From assembly GCF_023195885.1 (NCBI RefSeq), contig NZ_JALPKO010000005.1, positions 1 to 64,000 of the forward strand: a stretch of 64,000 nt of DNA. The letters run 5' to 3'. This document shows, piece after piece, positions 8,524-17,158 of this stretch; the stretch's first letter is position 1; the number at the start of each line of letters is the position of its first letter. The position numbers and the translations under genes were made by a program. Origin of the DNA: Methylonatrum kenyense. GTDB lineage: Bacteria; Pseudomonadota; Gammaproteobacteria; Nitrococcales; Aquisalimonadaceae. Under the pieces are notes generated by a model. It was not told the origin of the DNA and ran no database searches. It worked only from the letters and a program-made list of their open reading frames with translations.

Positions 8524-9810
8524 ATGAACGTTCTGATAATCGGCAACGGTGGCCGGGAGCATGCGCTGGCCTGGTCCTGTGCGCGTGCGGATCGCGTTGA
8601 ACAGGTGTTCGTGGCGCCGGGCAATGCCGGTACCGCGCAGGAGCCCAAGTGCCGCAACGTCAATGTCGGCGTGACCGATATTCCGGCGCTGGTCTCTTTC
8701 GCCCGGGACAATGCCGTGGATCTGACCATCGTCGGGCCGGAGACGCCGCTGGTGATGGGCGTCGTGGACGCCTTTCGCGAGGCCGGCCTGCGTTGTTTCG
8801 GTCCGGATGCCGGCGCGGCGCAACTGGAGGGGTCGAAGTCGTTTAGCAAGGACTTTCTGGCCCGGCACGGCATTCCGACCGCCGAGTATGCAAGCTTTAC
8901 CGACCCGGCCGAGGCGCGCGCCTACGTGATGGAGCGCGGCGCGCCGATCGTGGTCAAGGCGGACGGGCTTGCGGCGGGCAAGGGCGTGGTCGTGGCACGC
9001 ACCGTCGACGATGCATTGGCTGCGGTCGACAGCATGTTGGAGGACAACGCCTTCGGCGATGCCGGTGCCCGGGTCGTGGTCGAGGAGTTCCTGGACGGCG
9101 AGGAGGCGAGCTTCATCGTCATGGTGGACGGCGAACATATCCTGCCCCTGGCCAGCTCCCAGGACCACAAGGCCCGTGACGAGGGCGACACCGGCCCCAA
9201 CACCGGGGGCATGGGCGCCTATTCCCCGGCACCGGTCATCAGCCCGGCCATCCACACCCGCGCGCTGCGCGAAGTGATCGAACCAACGGTCCGCGGCATG
9301 GCAGCCGAGGGTCACCCCTACACGGGTTTTCTCTATGCCGGTCTGATGATCTCCGGCGACGGCACCCCCAAGGTGCTGGAGTTCAACTGCCGCATGGGCG
9401 ACCCGGAGACCCAGCCGATCCTGCTGCGCCTGCGTTCCGATCTCACGGCGTTGTGCGAGGCGGCGCTGGATGGCCGGCTGGACCAGGTGGACTGTGACTG
9501 GGAGCCCCGTGCAAGCCTCGGCGTGGTCATGGCAGCCGGCGGCTATCCTGGCAGCTACCGCAAGGGCGATGCAATCGAGGGCCTGCCCGCGCCGGATGCC
9601 GAGTCGGACCGCAAGGTGTTCCATGCCGGTACCGCACAGGACGAACAGGGCCGCACCGTGACCGCCGGTGGCCGGGTGCTGTGCGTCTGCGCGCTGGGTG
9701 AAAGCGTCAGCATCGCCCGTGACCGGGCCTACCAGTGGGTCGATGCCATCCACTGGAACGACGCCTTCCACCGCCGCGACATCGGCCACCGCGCAATTGC
9801 CCGGGAATGA
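8524..9810 (+). CDS. purD: Phosphoribosylamine-glycine ligase
   Basis: 428-residue ATP-grasp ligase making glycinamide ribonucleotide from phosphoribosylamine and glycine. The start MNVLIIGNGGREHALAW is the family N-terminus; KADGLAAGKGV is the ATP-grasp loop, GPNTGGMGAYSP the conserved glycine-rich segment and EFNCRMGDPETQ the metal-binding motif. The start codon follows a perfect palindrome CGATTCCGGAATCG (8505-8518) that overlaps the likely ribosome binding site. The pair with purH is separated by 90 bp holding an AT-rich hairpin. Confidence 0.98.
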   Translation: MNVLIIGNGGREHALAWSCARADRVEQVFVAPGNAGTAQEPKCRNVNVGVTDIPALVSFARDNAVDLTIVGPETPLVMGVVDAFREAGLRCFGPDAGAAQLEGSKSFSKDFLARHGIPTAEYASFTDPAEARAYVMERGAPIVVKADGLAAGKGVVVARTVDDALAAVDSMLEDNAFGDAGARVVVEEFLDGEEASFIVMVDGEHILPLASSQDHKARDEGDTGPNTGGMGAYSPAPVISPAIHTRALREVIEPTVRGMAAEGHPYTGFLYAGLMISGDGTPKVLEFNCRMGDPETQPILLRLRSDLTALCEAALDGRLDQVDCDWEPRASLGVVMAAGGYPGSYRKGDAIEGLPAPDAESDRKVFHAGTAQDEQGRTVTAGGRVLCVCALGESVSIARDRAYQWVDAIHWNDAFHRRDIGHRAIARE

Positions 9811-9840
9811 AGGTGGGCGGGCACCGAGGCTCCCGCCCGG

Positions 9841-10033
9841 CGTAGGGCGGATCAAGCGCAGCGGATCCGCGCGGTGTGATTCGTTGGCGGGACAAAAAAG
9901 GTTTTCGGACAAGGAAGGTGTTCGGACCAGACAAGGCCGGGGCGGGCCATGGCCGGGGTGGTCACCGCAAGATCGGTGCCGCGGTCTGTGGTCTGACACC
10001 GCGTGGATTCGCTGCCGCTTAATCCACCCTACG
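9841..10033. repeat. 193-bp dispersed element, copy A
   Basis: Intergenic element with inverted ends. The left end starts CGTAGGGCGGATCAAGCGCA and the right end closes with TTAATCCACCCTACG. The interior carries GGTGTGATTCGTTGGCGGGA, GGTTTTCGGACAAGGAAGGT and TGACACCGCGTGGATTCG, all shared with copies B and D. It encodes no credible protein. Past the right end (10075-10115) lies a CCGAAAACCTTCTTTGTCCG tract, the reverse complement of the internal motif. The rest of the purD-lrgB gap shows nothing else. Confidence 0.85.
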
Positions 10034-10113
10034 AAAACTGACACAGCACGCACGCTGCAGAGCCACCGACGTGTCCGAACACCGAAAACCTTCTTTGTCC
10101 GAAAACCCTTTCC

Positions 10114-10830
10114 CTATATCCATGCCCCGGCCAGCGCAAGCATCAACGCCGTGATCACCCCCGCCATGCTCAGGCCCAGGCCGGCAAAGGCGCCGGCCGT
10201 GGCGCTGATGCCGAAGGCCTGGGCCGTACCGAAACCGTGAGCGGCGAGCCCCATCGCGAAGCCCTTCACCTTGTCGTCCCGGATGCCCAGCAGGCGGATC
10301 AACGGGGGCGCCAGCATGCAGCCAAGGCTGCCGGTGATCAGAACCAGTGCGGCCGTCAGCGATGGCAGGCCGCCGAGCTTCTCGGTAACGCCCATGGCGA
10401 TGGGTGATGTGACGGATTTCGGGGCCAGCGACAGCAGCGTCAGGCGATCGGCACCAAGCAGCCAGGCAACGCCGACCGCGCTCAATGCCGCGGTGCCGGC
10501 ACCGACCACGCCGGACAGGATCAGCGGCAGGATCAGCCGGCGAATCGCGTGGCGATGATCGTAAAGCGGTATTGCCAGTGCCACGGTGGCTGGGCCGAGC
10601 ATGAAGTGGATGAACTGTGCACCCTCGAAGTAGGTGTCGTAGTCGGTGCCCGTGAGCAGAAGAATCAGCATCAGTCCGGCCATGGCCAGCAGCACCGGAT
10701 GCAACACGGGGTTGGAGCCCAGGCGGGCGTTCAGCCAGATCGCTCCCTGGAAGACGATGAAGGTTGCCGCCAGCCAGAGCAGCGGTGTGGCAGACAGGTA
10801 GACCCAGATGTCGACGATCTCATCCGCCAC
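10114..10830 (-). CDS. lrgB: LrgB/CidB family membrane protein
   Basis: 238-residue inner membrane protein with about six to eight hydrophobic helices. LrgB/CidB proteins work with LrgA/CidA. In Firmicutes the pair affects murein hydrolase activity and pyruvate transport, and the plastid relative PLGG1 moves glycolate and glycerate. Diagnostic segments are APKSVTSPIAMGV, GSLGCMLAPPLI and the C-terminal GLAAHGFGTAQAF. It starts 11 bp inside the end of lrgA, so the pair is coupled. With Calvin cycle genes 18 kb away a photorespiratory glycolate role is conceivable, but that is inference. Confidence 0.9.
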   Translation of the reverse strand: MADEIVDIWVYLSATPLLWLAATFIVFQGAIWLNARLGSNPVLHPVLLAMAGLMLILLLTGTDYDTYFEGAQFIHFMLGPATVALAIPLYDHRHAIRRLILPLILSGVVGAGTAALSAVGVAWLLGADRLTLLSLAPKSVTSPIAMGVTEKLGGLPSLTAALVLITGSLGCMLAPPLIRLLGIRDDKVKGFAMGLAAHGFGTAQAFGISATAGAFAGLGLSMAGVITALMLALAGAWI

Positions 10831-11194
10831 GCCGTTCTCCTTCCGCCGAGTTGTTGCTCTTCAGCAACAGATTGAACAGCAACAGCGTGACCGCGATGGC
10901 CAGCCCGGTGCTGATAAGCAACGCCAGGCCGATGGCCAGCCAGTCCCTGCCGATCAGATCGAAATGCACCATCAGCCCCACGCCGGCCGGCACGAACAGC
11001 AGGGCCAGGTAGCGCAGCAGGGTGTCCGCGACCAGACGCAGCGAATGCGGCACCGCACCATGCCAGACAAGGCCGGCCAGCATGATCAGCATGCCTACCA
11101 CCGGGCCGGGTATCGGCAGTTCCAGCAGTTGCACGAAGGTCTCTCCGGCCAGCTGGCAGAGCAGGATCAGGCTGATGCCCGGCAGCGCATGCAT
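10820..11194 (-). CDS. lrgA: LrgA/CidA family membrane protein
   Basis: 124-residue membrane protein with four predicted helices, the holin-like partner of LrgB. The motif ELPIPGPVVGMLIMLAGL is typical of the family (PIPGSVIGM), followed by LLFVPAGVGLM. It begins the lrgAB pair and diverges from the porin gene at 11448, with a 253-bp control region between them. Physiological function here is unknown. Confidence 0.9.
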   Translation of the reverse strand: MHALPGISLILLCQLAGETFVQLLELPIPGPVVGMLIMLAGLVWHGAVPHSLRLVADTLLRYLALLFVPAGVGLMVHFDLIGRDWLAIGLALLISTGLAIAVTLLLFNLLLKSNNSAEGERRGG

Positions 11195-11263
11195 GGTGTA
11201 GACTCCGTGTGTGGCTTATGAACAACAGCGTTGTTGTTTTTTGCTTGCATTAGTGTTGCACAG

Positions 11264-11316
11264 GTGTCACAGTTCGTTGCGAGTGACACAGTTCACTGTC
11301 CTGATCTTTGATCAGG
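11264..11316. promoter_or_regulatory. Inverted repeats upstream of the porin promoter
   Basis: GTGTCAC (11264-11270) and GTGACAC (11283-11289) form an inverted repeat with a 12-nt spacer, and the half-sites sit in partly direct-repeated CACAGTTC tracts. A second perfect palindrome CCTGATC-TTT-GATCAGG spans 11300-11316. Both lie 50-120 bp upstream of the sigma-54-type promoter, where enhancer-binding proteins usually bind. The bound regulator is not known. Confidence 0.5.
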
Positions 11317-11367
11317 TGCTTTATGCAGAAAACCGGCTAACAGGCTGTTAAACAACAAAAACAGCGT

Positions 11368-11385
11368 TTGGCACGGCTTCTGCTT
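11368..11385 (+). promoter_or_regulatory. Sigma-54 (-24/-12) promoter of the porin gene
   Basis: TTGGCACGGCTTCTGCTT has the invariant GG and GC dinucleotides separated by exactly 10 nt and matches the consensus TGGCACG-N4-TTGCW except for one base. Expected transcription starts near 11395, about 50 nt before the porin ATG. Confidence 0.7.
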
Positions 11386-11447
11386 AGGTCAGTGCACCGT
11401 TCAGTGACGAACGGGCATGAACAATCGTACATGGGGAGGAAAATTCC

Positions 11448-12719
11448 ATGCGCATCAAGAACACTGCATTGGCGGGTGCCGCTGTCACCGCCCTGGCCCT
11501 GGCCGCTCCGGCCCAGGCCGACCTCAGCTTCCAGGCCGGCGACTGGACCGTTGGCTTTGACGGTAACGTCAACGCCTTCTACACGGTCACCGATTCCGAG
11601 TCTGATCCGAATGACGTTGACGGCGGTCTGGCCTCTGTCGATGATCGCGGTTCCAAGACCCACAACATCCGTACTGGTCTGCTGCCGTCCAAGCTGGGCT
11701 TCAGCGCCTCCACCCGTCAGAACGGTTTTGACGTCGAGGCGTATGTTTCCTATTGGCCTGGTGTTGATGGCAGCCCGGTAACCGGCGCCGATCGCTCCGC
11801 GGCCCTCGGCTTCGGCGGTGCCAACTTCCGTCAGGTCTACCTGGCGTTCGGTAACGAAACCATGGGTACGATCAAGATGGGTCGTGACCTGGGCGTTTTC
11901 GGCTCTGACGCCATCCTGAATGATATGACCATCATGGGCGTCGGGACCGTTGGTCCGACCCTGAATGGCGGCAACACGACCCTGGGCCGCATCGGTACCG
12001 GCTATGTCTATGCCGACTTCAAGGCGCAGTTCCAGTATCAGACGCCTGACTACAATGGTCTTCAGGCAACTGTTGCCATTTCCGAGCCGCTGGCGGCCGG
12101 TTCGCTTGCGAATGTTCCCGGCGACCCGGATCGCACCTACAGCTTCGCGGATGGTGTGAACGGCAACCAGAACAATGATCGGCCGGCTTTCGAAGGCAAG
12201 ATCACTTACGACTTTGCCCTGCCGGACGGTCTGGAAGGCCGTTTCTGGGTTGGTGGTATCCAGCAGCGTGTCCGTGGTGAACTGGCCAATGAAAACAGCG
12301 CAAGCCACAACGCCTATGCGGGTGAAGTCGGTATTTCTGCCGGTGTCGGTCCGATCTCGGGCGTGGCCTACTACTATCGGGGTAAGGGTATCGGCACGAC
12401 TGCGCAGCTGCTGGATGGCTATTCCATCAACAGCGAGTCGGCTCGCAAATCCGATGGTTTCTACCTCCAGGGCATGTATGAAGTCCCGGTCATCGGCTCC
12501 AAGCTGGGCGTGAGCTACGGTGAGTCCCGTCTGGACGATAACAGCGGCGACGAAGGAACTCTGTTGGACAACAACAGTTCCTGGATCGGTGGTATCTATC
12601 ATCCGCTGACCCCGAACCTGACCTTGGTGGCCGAGTACACCCGTACCGTTGCCGAAAACCATGACAGCGAAAAGAACCGTGAGCACAACGTCGCCGTCGG
12701 CGGCATCCTGTTCTTCTAA
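11448..12719 (+). CDS. Gram-negative porin
   Basis: 423-residue outer membrane porin. A 24-residue signal peptide ends ALAAPAQA before DLSF. The mature part is made of alternating polar and aromatic strands, is rich in Gly, Asn and Tyr, and ends in a C-terminal phenylalanine (GGILFF) as OMPs need for Bam recognition. Blocks such as RTGLLPSKLGFSAST and FRQVYLAFGNETMGTIKMGR resemble the general porin family (PL3 loop and eyelet region). GGGGAGG precedes the ATG. Codon use is biased to GGT, GTT and CGT, which suggests high expression. Substrate is unknown. Confidence 0.9.
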   Translation: MRIKNTALAGAAVTALALAAPAQADLSFQAGDWTVGFDGNVNAFYTVTDSESDPNDVDGGLASVDDRGSKTHNIRTGLLPSKLGFSASTRQNGFDVEAYVSYWPGVDGSPVTGADRSAALGFGGANFRQVYLAFGNETMGTIKMGRDLGVFGSDAILNDMTIMGVGTVGPTLNGGNTTLGRIGTGYVYADFKAQFQYQTPDYNGLQATVAISEPLAAGSLANVPGDPDRTYSFADGVNGNQNNDRPAFEGKITYDFALPDGLEGRFWVGGIQQRVRGELANENSASHNAYAGEVGISAGVGPISGVAYYYRGKGIGTTAQLLDGYSINSESARKSDGFYLQGMYEVPVIGSKLGVSYGESRLDDNSGDEGTLLDNNSSWIGGIYHPLTPNLTLVAEYTRTVAENHDSEKNREHNVAVGGILFF

Positions 12720-12808
12720 GGTTCGAATCGGGTAGTAACGCTTAAAAGAAAGGGGGCCGGGACGGCTCCGATAATCACACAAGGCTGTGTGACCCATGTA
12801 TGACCTCA

Positions 12809-12834
12809 AGGGCCGCTGACGCGGCCCTTTTTTT
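12809..12834 (+). terminator. Intrinsic terminator of the porin gene
   Basis: AGGGCCGC (12809-12816), loop TGAC, GCGGCCCT and a run of seven T (12828-12834). The 8-bp GC-rich stem with T-run sits 90 bp past the porin stop. Confidence 0.92.
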
Positions 12835-12862
12835 ATGAGCACGCGCTTTGCGCGTGGGTTTA

Positions 12863-13203
12863 CGGACAAGGAAGGTTTTCGGTTTTCGGACGGAGGGCCG
12901 CTTTAGGTCCTAGCGGTTTCCGAGTTTTTTGTAGGGTGGATTAAGCGCAGCGAATCCACGCGGTGTGATTCGTTGGCGGGACAACAAAGGTTTTCGGACA
13001 AGGAAGGTGTTCGGACCAGACACGCCTGGGGTAGACGTTGGCCGGAGCGGTCGCCGCCAAATCGGTACCGTGGTCGATGGGCCTGACACCGCGTGGATTC
13101 GCTGCGCTTAATCCACCCTACGAGGCGCGGGCGATGCCAATGAGGTTTAGGCCCGCGGCAGCGGGCCATGTCTCGTCCGAAAACCGAAAACCTTCCTTGT
13201 CCG
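12863..13203. repeat. Nested inverted-repeat unit around element copy B
   Basis: A 30-nt sequence starting CGGACAAGGAAGGTTTTCGG (12863-12892) recurs as its exact reverse complement at 13174-13203. Between these outer arms lies a complete copy of the 193-bp element (12931-13121), which has its own 30-bp inverted ends. The interior of that element holds another copy of the outer-arm motif. The whole stretch from the porin terminator to the HAD stop is non-coding. Confidence 0.85.
12931..13121. repeat. 191-bp dispersed element, copy B (perfect 30-bp ends)
   Basis: The first 30 nt (12931-12960, starting GTAGGGTGGATTAAGCGCAG) and the last 30 nt (13092-13121) are perfect reverse complements. The interior shares GGTGTGATTCGTTGGCGGGA, TTTTCGGACAAGGAAGGTGT and CCTGACACCGCGTGGATTC with copies A and D. 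There is no transposase, so it resembles a MITE or REP-like element moved in trans. The GTAGGGTGGATTAAGCG end motif is widespread in proteobacterial intergenic DNA (recalled). Confidence 0.88.
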
Positions 13204-13214
13204 GAAGCCCGCCG

Positions 13215-13922
13215 TCAGGCGGGCGGTCCCAGGACCGGCTCTCCGGTCCGCAAATCTGTCACCGCCGGCCCGCGCAGGCTCAGGATCGGCCAGTTGCGGG
13301 CTTCGGCTTCGGCCTGGAGGGTGTCGTCCGGATCCACGGCAAAGGGGCGATCGACCCGTTCCAGCAGCGGCAGATCGTTCAGGGAATCGCTGTAGAACCA
13401 GGTTTCGGTAACCGGTTTGTTCTGCTCCACCAGCCAGCCGTCCAGCGCCGTGATCTTGCCCTCGCGAAAGGTCGGCGTGTCGATGACCCGGCCGGTATAC
13501 CAGCCATCCCTTATTTCAGGCGTCGTTGCCAGCAGGGCATCAACCCCGAACAGCTCGGCAATGGGCGCGGTGATAAAGCGATTGGTGGCGGTCAGGATCA
13601 GGGTCCGGTGACCGCTGTCCCGGTGATTCGAAACCAGCGCCTGCGCGGCCTCCGTGATGATCGGACGGATCGCCTGGTCGACGAATTCCGTGCGCAATCG
13701 GTGCAATGCTTCCGCAGGGTGTTCGGTCAGGGGCCTCAGCGAGAAACGCAGAAACTCGTGTATGTCCAGCGTGCCGGCCTTGTACTGGGCATAGAAGTCG
13801 CGGTTTGCCCGATCGTAGGCCTCGGCGTCCACCAGGCCGCGCTCGACGAGGAACCGGCCCCACAGGTAGTCGCTGTCGCCGGCAAGAAGCGTGTTATCAA
13901 GGTCAAAGATCGCAAGTTTCAT
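13215..13922 (-). CDS. HAD-IB family hydrolase (SerB-like)
   Basis: 235-residue HAD phosphatase. The nucleophile motif DLDNTLL has Asp7 and Asp9, motif II is LILTATN near residue 110, and motif III/IV is [12 protein letters not shown] near residue 190. The SerB-like cap lies between motifs I and II. In Pseudomonas aeruginosa an HAD protein lies beside rppH and ptsP in the same divergent layout. Its substrate is unknown; similar HAD-IB proteins act on phosphoserine or phosphocholine-like substrates. Confidence 0.9.
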   Translation of the reverse strand: MKLAIFDLDNTLLAGDSDYLWGRFLVERGLVDAEAYDRANRDFYAQYKAGTLDIHEFLRFSLRPLTEHPAEALHRLRTEFVDQAIRPIITEAAQALVSNHRDSGHRTLILTATNRFITAPIAELFGVDALLATTPEIRDGWYTGRVIDTPTFREGKITALDGWLVEQNKPVTETWFYSDSLNDLPLLERVDRPFAVDPDDTLQAEAEARNWPILSLRGPAVTDLRTGEPVLGPPA

Positions 13923-14063
13923 GGTTGGGAAGAGTCGGGGCTAGTGGACCGGGGTTCAAGTCCTGGTGCGGGTTTGAGTGCTTTTCTGCGGCTAGACATC
14001 ATCGATTCAATTTGCCGCAAGTGCCGGAAATGTGGAAGAATCAAGGCATCTTTCAAGGCTAGG

Positions 14064-14648
14064 GTGAAGCGCCAAGTGATTGATTCCGACGGCTTTCGGC
14101 CAAATGTGGGGATCATCCTGACGGATGGCGCGGGGCGTGTTTTCTGGGCGCGGCGCATCGGGCAGGATGCCTGGCAGTTTCCGCAGGGCGGCATTGATGC
14201 CGACGAAACGCCGGAACAGGCCCTCTACCGGGAACTCATGGAGGAGGTGGGTCTCGGCCCCTCGCAGGTCGAGTTGGTCGGCTCCACGACCCGCTGGCTC
14301 CGCTACCATCTTCCCCGCCACCTGATCCGCCGCCACCGGCGGCCGTTGTGTATCGGCCAGAAACAGCGCTGGTTCATGCTGCGCCTGGTTGGTGATGAAT
14401 CGGATGTGCGGCTCGACGCCGCCGACAAGCCGGAGTTCGACCACTGGCAGTGGGTGGATTACTGGCGTCCGGTGCGCGAGGTGGTGTTCTTCAAGCGCCA
14501 TGTCTACCGGCGTGCGCTTGGCGAGCTGGCACCCTTGGCGTTCCCGGAAGGCGAGGTGCCCGAGCCCCCGGCGCGAGAGCGGCGTGGCCGGCGGGCTGGA
14601 GTCAACGGCTCCCGCCGGCGGCGCGACAAGGCCAACCGACCGGCCTGA
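14064..14648 (+). CDS. rppH: RNA pyrophosphohydrolase
   Basis: Nudix hydrolase of about 194 residues that removes pyrophosphate from mRNA 5' ends to trigger decay. The family start [13 protein letters not shown] is present, and the Nudix box runs from [11 protein letters not shown] through REL to MEEVGL (residues about 42-64). GTG 14064 is chosen from AAGG 5 nt upstream. GTG 14076 would give the shorter N-terminus V-I-D-S-D-G usual in the family. The frame is open back to 13038, but that lies over repeat DNA and the HAD gene. The C-terminal tail after about residue 160 is Arg-rich and probably disordered. Confidence 0.92.
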   Translation: MKRQVIDSDGFRPNVGIILTDGAGRVFWARRIGQDAWQFPQGGIDADETPEQALYRELMEEVGLGPSQVELVGSTTRWLRYHLPRHLIRRHRRPLCIGQKQRWFMLRLVGDESDVRLDAADKPEFDHWQWVDYWRPVREVVFFKRHVYRRALGELAPLAFPEGEVPEPPARERRGRRAGVNGSRRRRDKANRPA

Positions 14649-14708
14649 GCGGCTTTCTCCGTATCGGTTTCCCGATGATTTTGGCCCGCAGGCGGGCAAG
14701 GCGAGTTC

Positions 14709-16979
14709 ATGCTTCAGACATTGCACAGCATCATCCAGGAGGTGAACGCCGCTCGCGGGCTGGATCATGCGCTGAAGATCATTGCCAAGCGCGTGGCGGA
14801 TTCCACGCATGTGGATGTCTGCTCCGTCTACCTGGTCGACCCGGATAGTCAGGAGTACGTGCTGATGGCGACGCGGGGCCTGAATCCGGAGTCGGTTGGC
14901 CGGGTGCGGCTGCGCTTCGACGAGGGTCTGGTCGGCCTGGTGGGCGAGCGCAAGGAAGTGCTGAACCTGGAGGATGCCGAGGCCCATCCCCGGTTCCGCT
15001 ATTTCCCTGAAACCGGCGAGGAACGTTTCCACTCCTTCCTCGGTGCGCCGATTATCCATTTCCGCCGTCTGCTCGGCGTGCTGGTGGTGCAGCAGACCGA
15101 GCGTCGCCGCTTCGATGAGGAAGAGGTCGCCTTCATCGTCACCATGGCATCCCAGCTCTCCGGTGCCATCGCCCACAGCGAGGCCAGCGGTGACGCCCAG
15201 GGCGGTGCCCTGCCCTCCAGCCATTCCCTGCGCCGCCGTGCCCTGACTGGCGTGCCGGGCAGCCCCGGTGTCGCGATGGGAACTGCCATGGTGGCCTATT
15301 CTCCGGCGGATCTTTACGCGGTACCGGACCGCCCGGTCAAAGATGTCGGGCGCGAGATCGAGCTGTTTACCTCGGCGCTGGAGGGGGTAAAGGAAGAAGT
15401 CAGGGAACTGGCAGATCGACTGGCCGATGCCGTGCCGTCGGATGAGCACCGTCTGTTCGAGGTGTATCTGCGCATGCTGGAAAGTGAAAGCCTGACCGAG
15501 GGCACCATCGAGCGGATTCGTGGCGGCAACTGGGCCAGCGGCGCCCTGCGCGAGAGTATTTCCCAGTACGTCAGCGTGTTCGACGAAATGGAAGACCCGT
15601 ACCTGCGCGAGCGGGCCAGCGATATCCGCGATATTGGCCGGCGTATTCTGATGCGGCTGCAGCTCGACACCGGCGACAGCCGCGCCATTCCCGAGGGTAC
15701 GGTGCTGGTGGGTGAGGAGATCAGTGCCTCGCAGCTTGCCGAGATTCCGACGGACCGGCTGGCCGGTGTCGTGACCGCTCGCGGGTCGGGCAATTCGCAT
15801 GTGGCCATCCTGGCGCGGGCGCTGAATATTCCGGCGGTCATGGGGGTGAGCGAGTTGCCCGTGGGCCGGCTGGAAGGCAAGGAAATGATCGTCGATGGCT
15901 ACGCCGGGCGCATCCATGTCGAGCCGGGACAGGACGTCCGCAAGGAATACCGACGCCTGCTGCGCGAGGATTCCGAACTGGCCGCCGGACTGGAGCCGCT
16001 GCGTGACGAAGTGGCGCAGACCCCGTGCGGATTCCGTATGGGCCTGTACGCCAATACCGGCCTGATGTCCGACATCAACGCCTCGATTGGCAGCGGCTGC
16101 GACGGTATCGGCCTGCACCGCACCGAGTTTCCGTTCATGGTGCGGGAACGGTTCCCCGGTGAGGACGAGCAGACCCTGGTTTACCGCCAGGTCCTGGAAC
16201 CGTTCGCACCCCGACCGGTGGTGTTGCGCACGCTGGACGTGGGCGGAGACAAGCCGTTGCCGTATTTTCCGGTGCGGGAGGAGAACCCGTTTCTCGGCTG
16301 GCGCGGCATCCGCCTGACACTGGACCACCCCGAAATCTTCCTGACCCAGTTGCGCGCCATGCTGCGGGCTAACAGTGGCTGCGGCAATCTGCGCCTGCTG
16401 TTGCCCATGGTCAGCCGCATGTCGGAGCTGGACGAGACCCGCGCCCTGCTCGAGCGGGCCCGCGAGGAGCTGGAGGAGGAGGGTGTTGCCGTCGACATGC
16501 CCGAGGTCGGCGTCATGGTCGAGGTCCCGTCGGCCGTTTATCAGGCCGAGCGCCTGGCGGAGTCGGCCGATTTCATTTCCATTGGCTCGAATGACCTGAC
16601 CCAGTATCTGCTGGCGGTGGACCGCAACAACGCCCGTGTCGCCGATTTGTATGACGAGTTGCACCCGGCGGTGCTGGAGGCCCTGCGTCAAACCGTCGAT
16701 GCCGCCTGCCGCCATGACAAGTCGGTGACCGTCTGCGGTGCCATGGCCGGCGATCCGGCCGCGGCGATCCTGCTGCTGGGCATGGGCGTCACCGGACTGA
16801 GTATGAGTGTCTCCAGCCTGCTGAAGGTGAAATGGGTGATCCGCAGCTTCAGTTGCGACGATGCCAGCGAATTGCTGGAGCGCGCCTTGCTGATGGACGA
16901 TCCGGCCGAGATCCGCAAGATGTTGAACCAGGCCCTGGACCAAGCGGGCCTCGGCGGCCTGATTCGCGCCGGGAAGTAG
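14709..16979 (+). CDS. ptsP: PEP-protein phosphotransferase of the nitrogen PTS (EI-Ntr)
   Basis: 756-residue enzyme I of the nitrogen-related PTS. It passes phosphate from PEP to NPr and on to EIIA-Ntr, a regulatory relay for nitrogen, carbon and K+ homeostasis. Domains in order: GAF (1-150, MLQTLHSIIQEVNAA start), a short linker, the EI N-terminal domain, the swivelling phosphohistidine domain with GSGNSHVAILARALNIPAVMG (His364), and the PEP-binding TIM barrel with GCDGIGLHRTEFPFM and VCGAMAGDPAA. It lies 60 bp after rppH, as in many gammaproteobacteria. Confidence 0.96.
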   Translation: MLQTLHSIIQEVNAARGLDHALKIIAKRVADSTHVDVCSVYLVDPDSQEYVLMATRGLNPESVGRVRLRFDEGLVGLVGERKEVLNLEDAEAHPRFRYFPETGEERFHSFLGAPIIHFRRLLGVLVVQQTERRRFDEEEVAFIVTMASQLSGAIAHSEASGDAQGGALPSSHSLRRRALTGVPGSPGVAMGTAMVAYSPADLYAVPDRPVKDVGREIELFTSALEGVKEEVRELADRLADAVPSDEHRLFEVYLRMLESESLTEGTIERIRGGNWASGALRESISQYVSVFDEMEDPYLRERASDIRDIGRRILMRLQLDTGDSRAIPEGTVLVGEEISASQLAEIPTDRLAGVVTARGSGNSHVAILARALNIPAVMGVSELPVGRLEGKEMIVDGYAGRIHVEPGQDVRKEYRRLLREDSELAAGLEPLRDEVAQTPCGFRMGLYANTGLMSDINASIGSGCDGIGLHRTEFPFMVRERFPGEDEQTLVYRQVLEPFAPRPVVLRTLDVGGDKPLPYFPVREENPFLGWRGIRLTLDHPEIFLTQLRAMLRANSGCGNLRLLLPMVSRMSELDETRALLERAREELEEEGVAVDMPEVGVMVEVPSAVYQAERLAESADFISIGSNDLTQYLLAVDRNNARVADLYDELHPAVLEALRQTVDAACRHDKSVTVCGAMAGDPAAAILLLGMGVTGLSMSVSSLLKVKWVIRSFSCDDASELLERALLMDDPAEIRKMLNQALDQAGLGGLIRAGK

Positions 16980-16982
16980 AGG

Positions 16983-17008
16983 CACCCGGCGACCGCCGGG
17001 TGGGTTTT
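16983..17008 (+). terminator. Terminator after ptsP
   Basis: CACCCGGCG (16983-16991) pairs with CGCCGGGTG (16994-17002), followed by GG and TTTT (17005-17008). The start codon of the hairpin lies a few bases after the ptsP stop. Confidence 0.7.
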
Positions 17009-17147
17009 CGGAGAAGGAAGGTGTTCGGTTTTCGGACTGGACCAAGGCCGGGGCGCGGATTGGCCGGGGTGGTCACCGAACGACTTGTGCCGCGATCATG
17101 GTGGAGCACACTGCGCACATTCGCTGCGTTCAATTCACCCTATACGA
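17005..17147. repeat. Dispersed element, partial copy C
   Basis: Shares TTCGGAGAAGGAAGGTGTTC, CCAAGGCCGGGGCG, GGCCGGGGTGGTCACCG and a right-end TTCGCTGCG..CACCCTATACG with the complete copies, but the left 30-bp end is missing. It directly precedes copy D, so two copies stand head to tail. Confidence 0.7.
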
Positions 17148-17158
17148 CCTCCAGGCGG

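Noticed and set aside
12903-13169. 88-codon frame with [12 protein letters not shown] and LRLIHPT
   Set aside because: It is translation of the inverted-repeat element ends; such peptides are known annotation artefacts.
13940-13985. tRNA T-arm-like CCGGGGTTCAAGTCCTGG upstream of rppH
   Set aside because: No acceptor or anticodon arm accompanies it and the stem has a mismatch; at most a relic of a tRNA 3' end.
13038-14063. Open frame extending rppH by about 340 codons upstream
   Set aside because: It runs across the dispersed repeat and antisense to the HAD gene; the Nudix family start is at [10 protein letters not shown].
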